IMG/VR virus record: IMGVR_UViG_3300017987_000309
Location: 1-27,042 of that record
Reading direction: 5' to 3' (one strand)
Origin: a virus
DNA: 27,042 nucleotides
Below the pieces are notes generated by a model that saw only the letters and a program-made list of their open reading frames with translations, had not been told where the DNA came from and did no database searches. The first letter of the stretch is position 1. Every line of letters begins with the position of its first letter. Positions 22,677 to 27,042 of this stretch are shown one piece after another. The translations under genes were made by a program, and so were the position numbers.

Positions 22677-24749
22677 CTATAAAGTAGGTTTTCTAGATTC
22701 TAAGCCAGCATCGGTTTTATCTGTAGCTCCAGATAATATGGCAGCTCCAATCTTCTCCGTCTTATTGTCTTTACTTGTTTGACTCTTAACCAACCCAGAA
22801 AGAGAAATAAGCTTAGTCAGCTGATCAATATCAACGTCATCTATTTCTTGTAAAGTCTTAACAAGGTTTAACATCGACTGTGTTTTATCTTTTTCTGCCT
22901 CAAACTGTCTTTCTTGCATCAACCCAACGTTACTAAATACCCTAGACTGTCTTTCATCCGCAAGTGCAAGGTCAGATTCAACCTTAGCCTTGGCAAGCTC
23001 CGTCTGAGCGGTCTGTAACTGTTGTTGAATTTGAGTTTGTTCCTGTTCTGCTTGCTGTGCCGCCTGTTGTTGTTGAGCAATCTCTTGTATCAAGTCAGTC
23101 TTGTTCTGAATAGTAGCTGCCTCAATAAGAGTAGAATCTGGAATAGCTACGCCCAGTTCTTTTAATTGTAATAATTGAGCAAATTCTGTTTGTTTTTGAG
23201 TAGTTGTATTAAACCCTTCCTCAATTGCAGCGTCATACTTACCAAAAGACTTATTATAAAACTGGTCAGTAGGCTCTTCTTCGATAATTCTCTTAATCTT
23301 TGCTGCCGAGTAATTTGATTGTATGGCATTTAATGTAATAGACCCTAAAATCTTTTGAGACCTATCTAATTGATCAAAAAGAGTTTGCAACGTTGTTAAA
23401 CCAGCGCCCTGCCTAAGCATAGAAAGTATTCCAGCCTTATCGTCAACCGCTGAACCTAAAAGCTCCTCATTCACACCAGATATTTCCATAATCTCTCTAG
23501 CTAAAAGCTCTGAAAGCTGCATCATTGACGGAGGTATCTGCGCAGGTTGAATAGGCACCACATCAGAAATTTGTGCGCTATTCTTAAGAGCTATTCCTTT
23601 ACCTTGACCTGTTTTAAATACGTCGTCTGGATCGACAAGTGCATCTTCTTTATAAATAAATCCTGAATTAGCTTGAGACTCAAGTATATCTAGTTCAATA
23701 TTTTTTCGTCTATTATATAGGTATTGCGCGTCACGCAATCCTCTTACCATTCCCTGCATCTTTAACGAATACTGCTGAGAATTAGGATTAAAATACCCAA
23801 AAACAGGAACCATTGGATAAGAGTCTATTCCTAGAGGGTTTCTATCATCAAAAATTAAAACACCTTGTATTAATATAGCCAACTTAACAGATGGAATATC
23901 TATCTTAGAAGCTGTTATAGAAGGATAAAGCCTTAAAAACTCTCTTAACTGATCAGAATCCTCGGAACCTTGCCACTCCATAGACTCTCCAGTTTGAGAA
24001 TCGATAAGAATAGTCTGCTTACGAGAATCCATATAGTAAAATTCGTCATAAGATAGTAAGTTTTTACGATGGATATCGTTAGACTCAGGCATAAATGTAA
24101 ACATATTGTCTATAACCTGTGTTGATATCTCTTCTATCTGCTTCTTCTTTTCAGGAAACAAAGATACGGCCTGCTTCCTTGTAACAAAACTTCTTTTCCA
24201 TATAGCGCTACAATCAGAAAGGTCTGGCTTCTTAAAATACGGATCAACAATAAAAGAGTTGTAAGAAAGATAATCAACCTTTAAGGATCCACATACCGGA
24301 TCCAACCTATAATCATTCCATAAATGCAAAAATGATAATCCAGTTATCAATGCATCGTTAAATGCATCAGAAATCGTTTCTAAGACATGTTCTTTTCTAT
24401 GTATATGAGATATTACCTTTGAGTATTGATCCGATGTTTTTTGGTCTCCATTTTCAACAGGTATAACAACAGTAGATTTTCTTGATTTACGCTGATGACC
24501 AGAAACCATGTTGATAACTCTTTTTATTCTATTAAAATTAAAAAGATTTCGACGTCTTACTGGTTGTTTACCATAAAGCTCTGACCATACAGATTGATCT
24601 CCAGCCTCAAAGCGAGTATCAAGATCCGCCTCATACCAAAAAACTTGGTTTTTATCGTTGTTAAGATTATAAAAATCTTCCATCTGGTCTTTTATAATCT
24701 TACCCTTATCAGAATATAAGCTAGAAACACCTTCTGGGAATAACTTCAT
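22677..24749 (-). CDS. Portal protein, P22-like
   Basis: 690 residues, close to the 725 of P22 gp1. Visible features match P22-type portals: N-terminal helix (KGKIIKDQMEDFYNLN), the segment RRNLFNFNRIKRVINMVSGH (residues 65-85), SDAFNDALITGLSFLHLWND, then YNSFIVDPYFKKPDLSDCSAIWKRS, GMVRGLRDAQYLYNRRKN and SGVNEELLGSAVDDKAGI. Residues 560-640 are a long Gln/Ala/Glu-rich helix, matching the C-terminal barrel helix of P22-type portals. Portals form the dodecameric DNA gate at one capsid vertex. Start supported by GGAG upstream. It is preceded by the small membrane protein and terminase genes. Confidence 0.85.
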   Translation of the reverse strand: MKLFPEGVSSLYSDKGKIIKDQMEDFYNLNNDKNQVFWYEADLDTRFEAGDQSVWSELYGKQPVRRRNLFNFNRIKRVINMVSGHQRKSRKSTVVIPVENGDQKTSDQYSKVISHIHRKEHVLETISDAFNDALITGLSFLHLWNDYRLDPVCGSLKVDYLSYNSFIVDPYFKKPDLSDCSAIWKRSFVTRKQAVSLFPEKKKQIEEISTQVIDNMFTFMPESNDIHRKNLLSYDEFYYMDSRKQTILIDSQTGESMEWQGSEDSDQLREFLRLYPSITASKIDIPSVKLAILIQGVLIFDDRNPLGIDSYPMVPVFGYFNPNSQQYSLKMQGMVRGLRDAQYLYNRRKNIELDILESQANSGFIYKEDALVDPDDVFKTGQGKGIALKNSAQISDVVPIQPAQIPPSMMQLSELLAREIMEISGVNEELLGSAVDDKAGILSMLRQGAGLTTLQTLFDQLDRSQKILGSITLNAIQSNYSAAKIKRIIEEEPTDQFYNKSFGKYDAAIEEGFNTTTQKQTEFAQLLQLKELGVAIPDSTLIEAATIQNKTDLIQEIAQQQQAAQQAEQEQTQIQQQLQTAQTELAKAKVESDLALADERQSRVFSNVGLMQERQFEAEKDKTQSMLNLVKTLQEIDDVDIDQLTKLISLSGLVKSQTSKDNKTEKIGAAILSGATDKTDAGLESRKPTL

Positions 24750-24762
24750 TACTAGTCTCCAA

Positions 24763-24948
24763 TTATTTTAATTTCAATATGCCTGTTACAGCTATTATAT
24801 ATAAATAAAAAGAAAAGGCTGCGACAATAAAAAGAATAAAAAAGTCTACTGGTGTTATAAGAAACTCATAAATCTTAAAGCAAATAAAAAGCACAATGCT
24901 CTCTAATCCAAAAAGAGTAACTAAAACAAACCTCTCTAAAAAACTCAT
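24763..24948 (-). CDS. Small two-helix membrane protein
   Basis: 61 residues from the ATG at 24948, chosen because AGGAG lies 5 nt upstream; an in-frame ATG at 24963 overlaps the terminase end but has no site of its own. Nearly the whole protein is hydrophobic, with two likely membrane helices (RFVLVTLFGLESIVLFICF and FFILFIVAAFSFYLYIIAV) and a Lys-containing end. It resembles a holin in size and topology, but its place between terminase and portal genes is unusual for one, and I do not recognise it. It could also be a superinfection-related protein. Confidence 0.65.
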   Translation of the reverse strand: MSFLERFVLVTLFGLESIVLFICFKIYEFLITPVDFFILFIVAAFSFYLYIIAVTGILKLK

Positions 24949-24955
24949 AACACTC

Positions 24956-26299
24956 CTAATCATCTAAAGGGTTAAATTTATTTGAAGTTCCGTAATAAGC
25001 CTTCTCATACCTTTTCTGTAAATCATCAGGTGAAGAACCTGGACCAAGCTTATTAAGAGAAATACTTAACATTCTAAATGCGTCTACGCCATGACTCTCT
25101 GGTCCATGGAATGGCTTATCTTTATACATCTGACGCTTCGAATCCCATTCTTTTCTGTAGTTCAAAAGATGGTTTAACAACTTAGAACACTTTACACTAT
25201 CAAAATAACATTTTGGAATAGTCATCCTTATAGCTTCTATACCATCCTTAACCAGTAAGCTTTCAGCTATTGTAAATTCTACCCCTAAGTTGCGAGCGGT
25301 CTCTATCCTGCTGACGCCAGTAGAGAACGATTTATTCCTAATATCATGAGGCGCTATGTGTCTTCCATACTTATACTCTTTAGTATCTAAAAACTTTATA
25401 TAGTGATCTAGACCATGATCGCTATTCTCATAGTAATCTATTATATGCAAAACAGTACCAATTTTCTGAAAGAAGACTATTGATGTGTAATCTGACACCC
25501 CTAAATCCCACGATGTATGTACCGGAAAAGCTGGCTCATATGGAACAGTAGTTAACTGGTCCTTAAGATCTATAGCCCTAATATATTTAGCAAAATAAGA
25601 ACCCTCTACACCCTGCTCAAAACTACAATGGTACTCTTGCATGAATAGATCTGGAGACATTGAAGCTTTTTCTTCTGCTAGCGATTCTTCTGAAATATGC
25701 CTTGTCTCGTCAACAGTTTTCTTATAACAAAACCAAGAAGGATCATTCTTGGCTAACTGATATAGATCATAGAAATGATTCTTTGAGTATGGCGTCGAGA
25801 TAAATATAGCAACACCTTGGTTAGCTAAAAGAATAGGACGAACAGTCTGGTAAGCCATTGGGTTTTGGTATGCATACTCAGAGAATATAACCATATACGG
25901 GTTAGATCCACGGAGTCTATCGTATTCAGTTGAACCTAAAAACTGTAATACACTGCCGTTAATAAAAGTTATTTTCATCTCAGAGCTGTTTTTCTTTGCC
26001 AAAAAGTCAGGGATAAAATCTAAGATCTTTGTTCCGTCTATAGTTATAGCATCGTATATAGCCTTACGAGCCTGAGAGAAAGTTGGAAAGATGTAATAAA
26101 TTGTGCAAGATTGACGCAAAGCTTGTCTTATAGCTATCTGGAGTGCGCATATATCTTTCCCTGCCCTCCTCGGGAGAACAACAAGTGCTTTTTTAAATTT
26201 TTTATTCTCTATGGCGTCTACTATAGGTTTTTGGTAATCGCGAAATTTAAACTTTTTGTATAGTATTCTAGTTTCAACATTTTTGGTGAGATCACTCAT
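24956..26299 (-). CDS. terL: Terminase large subunit (ATPase and nuclease)
   Basis: 447 residues. The ATPase domain has a Walker A of the phage type (LPRRAGKD, residues 42-49), a Walker B region at 136-142 (MVIFSEY; the catalytic Glu is 141, with Ser where Asp is more usual) and motif III FISTP at 166-170. The nuclease domain shows the acidic triad context: SWDLGVSDYT (Asp265), HIAPHD and GPESHGVDAFRM (Asp406). It packages and cuts concatemeric DNA through the portal. It overlaps the small subunit gene by 8 nt, as expected for co-translated terminase subunits. Length is at the lower end for the family but nothing appears truncated. Confidence 0.95.
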   Translation of the reverse strand: MSDLTKNVETRILYKKFKFRDYQKPIVDAIENKKFKKALVVLPRRAGKDICALQIAIRQALRQSCTIYYIFPTFSQARKAIYDAITIDGTKILDFIPDFLAKKNSSEMKITFINGSVLQFLGSTEYDRLRGSNPYMVIFSEYAYQNPMAYQTVRPILLANQGVAIFISTPYSKNHFYDLYQLAKNDPSWFCYKKTVDETRHISEESLAEEKASMSPDLFMQEYHCSFEQGVEGSYFAKYIRAIDLKDQLTTVPYEPAFPVHTSWDLGVSDYTSIVFFQKIGTVLHIIDYYENSDHGLDHYIKFLDTKEYKYGRHIAPHDIRNKSFSTGVSRIETARNLGVEFTIAESLLVKDGIEAIRMTIPKCYFDSVKCSKLLNHLLNYRKEWDSKRQMYKDKPFHGPESHGVDAFRMLSISLNKLGPGSSPDDLQKRYEKAYYGTSNKFNPLDD

Positions 26300-26834
26300 T
26301 ATTAGTGCTTACGGGTTTAAGCATTTGAGATACTATATTGAATAGTTCTTCCTTGGTTACGTTGCTGCTGTCAGATGTCTTTTTGAGTGATGCTAGAAAT
26401 TCTTCTCTAGCTTGCCAGTCTGGATCATAATGACCCTGCATTAACTTTGTTGCGTTAAAGTCAAACTTCTTGTTTAGTGCGCCGTTTTCTCTTCTATCGC
26501 CTATTGCCATCATGGCGTACTTTTTAGCTTCTCTAAGTTTTTCGCTTTTCGCTGCTACTCGATGGAAAAGCATCTTACTTAATCCAGCTTGCACCAAAAA
26601 GGAGTTAAATGTTGTAGCTTTGTCGTTATCTATGACCCACTCTATAAGTTCTGTAGCTAGATCGTCGGCCATGACTTTAGTGATTGGATATTTGCTATAA
26701 AACTTATACCTTTCTAATGGCGATTGTGCCCTTAAAGGGGTCAATTTCTTTTTTTTAGTAACGCGTTTTTTAGATACTTTTTTTGCTATGGTAGATTGGG
26801 AAACTCTTCTTTTAAGAACTTTTTCTTCTTTCAT
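26292..26834 (-). CDS. terS: Terminase small subunit
   Basis: 180 residues. The N-terminal 35 residues are Lys/Arg rich (KKVSKKRVTKKKKL), followed by a helical region (VMADDLATELIEWVIDNDKA, then AGLSKMLFHRVAAKSEKLRE) typical of the DNA-recognition part of small terminases, the segment NGALNKKFDFNATKLMQGHYDPDW common in this family, and a C-terminal helix. It binds the packaging site and loads the large subunit. It heads the leftward late transcript with a promoter at 26885-26857 and AGGAG 5 nt before the ATG. Confidence 0.85.
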   Translation of the reverse strand: MKEEKVLKRRVSQSTIAKKVSKKRVTKKKKLTPLRAQSPLERYKFYSKYPITKVMADDLATELIEWVIDNDKATTFNSFLVQAGLSKMLFHRVAAKSEKLREAKKYAMMAIGDRRENGALNKKFDFNATKLMQGHYDPDWQAREEFLASLKKTSDSSNVTKEELFNIVSQMLKPVSTNNE

Positions 26835-26856
26835 GTATTCTCCTAAATTTATCTAG

Positions 26857-26885
26857 ATGATATTAAAAGTTGTGATTTTTTGCAA
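26857..26885 (-). promoter_or_regulatory. Promoter of the terminase-portal-scaffold transcript
   Basis: On the minus strand TTGCAA (26885-26880), 17 bp, TATCAT (26862-26857). The start would be near 26850, giving a leader of about 16 nt that contains the AGGAG of the small terminase gene. Confidence 0.6.
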
Positions 26886-26936
26886 TAAATGGGGAGTTTT
26901 TATCGACAAAGAAAGAAGCTTTGTAATTTAGGAGAT

Positions 26937-26952
26937 TTTGCGAGATCGCAAA
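26937..26952. promoter_or_regulatory. Palindrome TTTGCGA-GA-TCGCAAA, candidate operator
   Basis: A 7-2-7 inverted repeat about 50 bp upstream of the terminase promoter. Part of it (TTTGCGAGA) is identical to the core of the repeat in the capsid leader. Its right arm continues into ATCGCAAATTTC (26945-26956), which recurs inverted at 27013-27024. Confidence 0.45.
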
Positions 26953-27024
26953 TTTCATTAATAAGCAAAATATTAATAAAAAAAGCCCGCGTTAGCAGGC
27001 TCAACTTTGAAGGAAATTTGCGAT
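26945..27024. repeat. 12-bp inverted repeat flanking the upstream terminator
   Basis: ATCGCAAATTTC (26945-26956) and its exact reverse complement GAAATTTGCGAT (27013-27024) stand on either side of the hairpin at 26984-27001. They could be paired protein sites, or they could form a long stem enclosing the hairpin. Confidence 0.55.
26978..27001 (-). terminator. Intrinsic terminator at the right end
   Basis: On the minus strand AGCCUGC, a 4-nt loop and GCGGGCU form a 7-bp stem (one U-G wobble that would be a C-A mismatch on the other strand, so the minus strand is favoured), followed by seven U residues. It ends transcription from genes beyond the window. No open gene end could be assigned in 27002-27042. 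Confidence 0.8.
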
Positions 27025-27042
27025 AAATTAATTAAATAAGTA

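Noticed and set aside
25870-25890. Possible defective Walker B in the large terminase (Ser140 in place of Asp)
   Set aside because: The catalytic Glu141 is present and similar (F)SE(Y/F/W)A segments occur in functional phage terminases, so inactivation is not supported.
27002-27042. End of another gene at the right edge
   Set aside because: One minus-strand frame stops at 27028-27030 and another stays open past the terminator; with about 40 nt there is not enough sequence to choose.

Overview
The window is a tailed bacteriophage (or prophage-derived) late region, AT-rich and almost entirely virion structural genes. Gene order and protein types point to a podovirus with P22-like architecture: small terminase, large terminase, portal, scaffold, major capsid, head-tail adaptor, tail hub, internal/ejection-type proteins, then a bank of tail fibre or receptor-binding proteins. 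The capsid protein reads as the N4-gp56 type, not the P22 coat, so the head appears mosaic. The host cannot be named from this sequence. Ribosome binding sites are strong AGGAG types and promoters look like sigma70, so a bacterium is implied.

Layout, right to left because nearly everything is on the minus strand. 26.8-24.8 kb: terminase small and large subunits and a small membrane protein. 24.7-22.1 kb: portal, a 40-residue basic peptide gene and a conserved-looking hypothetical gene. 22.1-20.2 kb: scaffold, a terminator-promoter-structured-leader block, and the major capsid gene. 20.2-14.4 kb: structural protein with E1-FCCH-like modules, a terminator, a small basic protein, adaptor, fibre-tip-like protein, tail hub, and a beta-rich tail protein started by GTG. 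14.3-11.4 kb: three glycine/glutamine/alanine-rich proteins that sit where P22 has its ejection proteins. 11.4-10.4 kb: a short plus-strand island with a perfect consensus promoter, an Arc-sized ribbon-helix-helix protein, two membrane or secreted proteins and a 20-residue hydrophobic peptide. 10.4-0.1 kb: four large fibre or adhesin proteins and two small genes, then a partial gene at the left edge.

The late region is punctuated, not one simple operon. Intrinsic terminators on the minus strand lie upstream of the small terminase, upstream of the capsid gene, after gene 19212-20186, after the ejection-type genes and, unusually, directly against the ribosome binding sites of two small genes among the fibres. 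Promoter-like sequences follow several of these terminators.

The most promising unexplained items are: (1) the structured leader of the capsid gene, with tandem imperfect 30-nt repeats whose core recurs upstream of the terminase gene; (2) the plus-strand regulator island, which occupies the same position as the P22 immI (arc/mnt/ant) region; (3) fibre proteins carrying two seven-bladed propellers, and a propeller inserted inside a tail-collar domain; (4) the terminator-against-RBS arrangement. No tRNA, CRISPR array, integrase or insertion sequence was seen.
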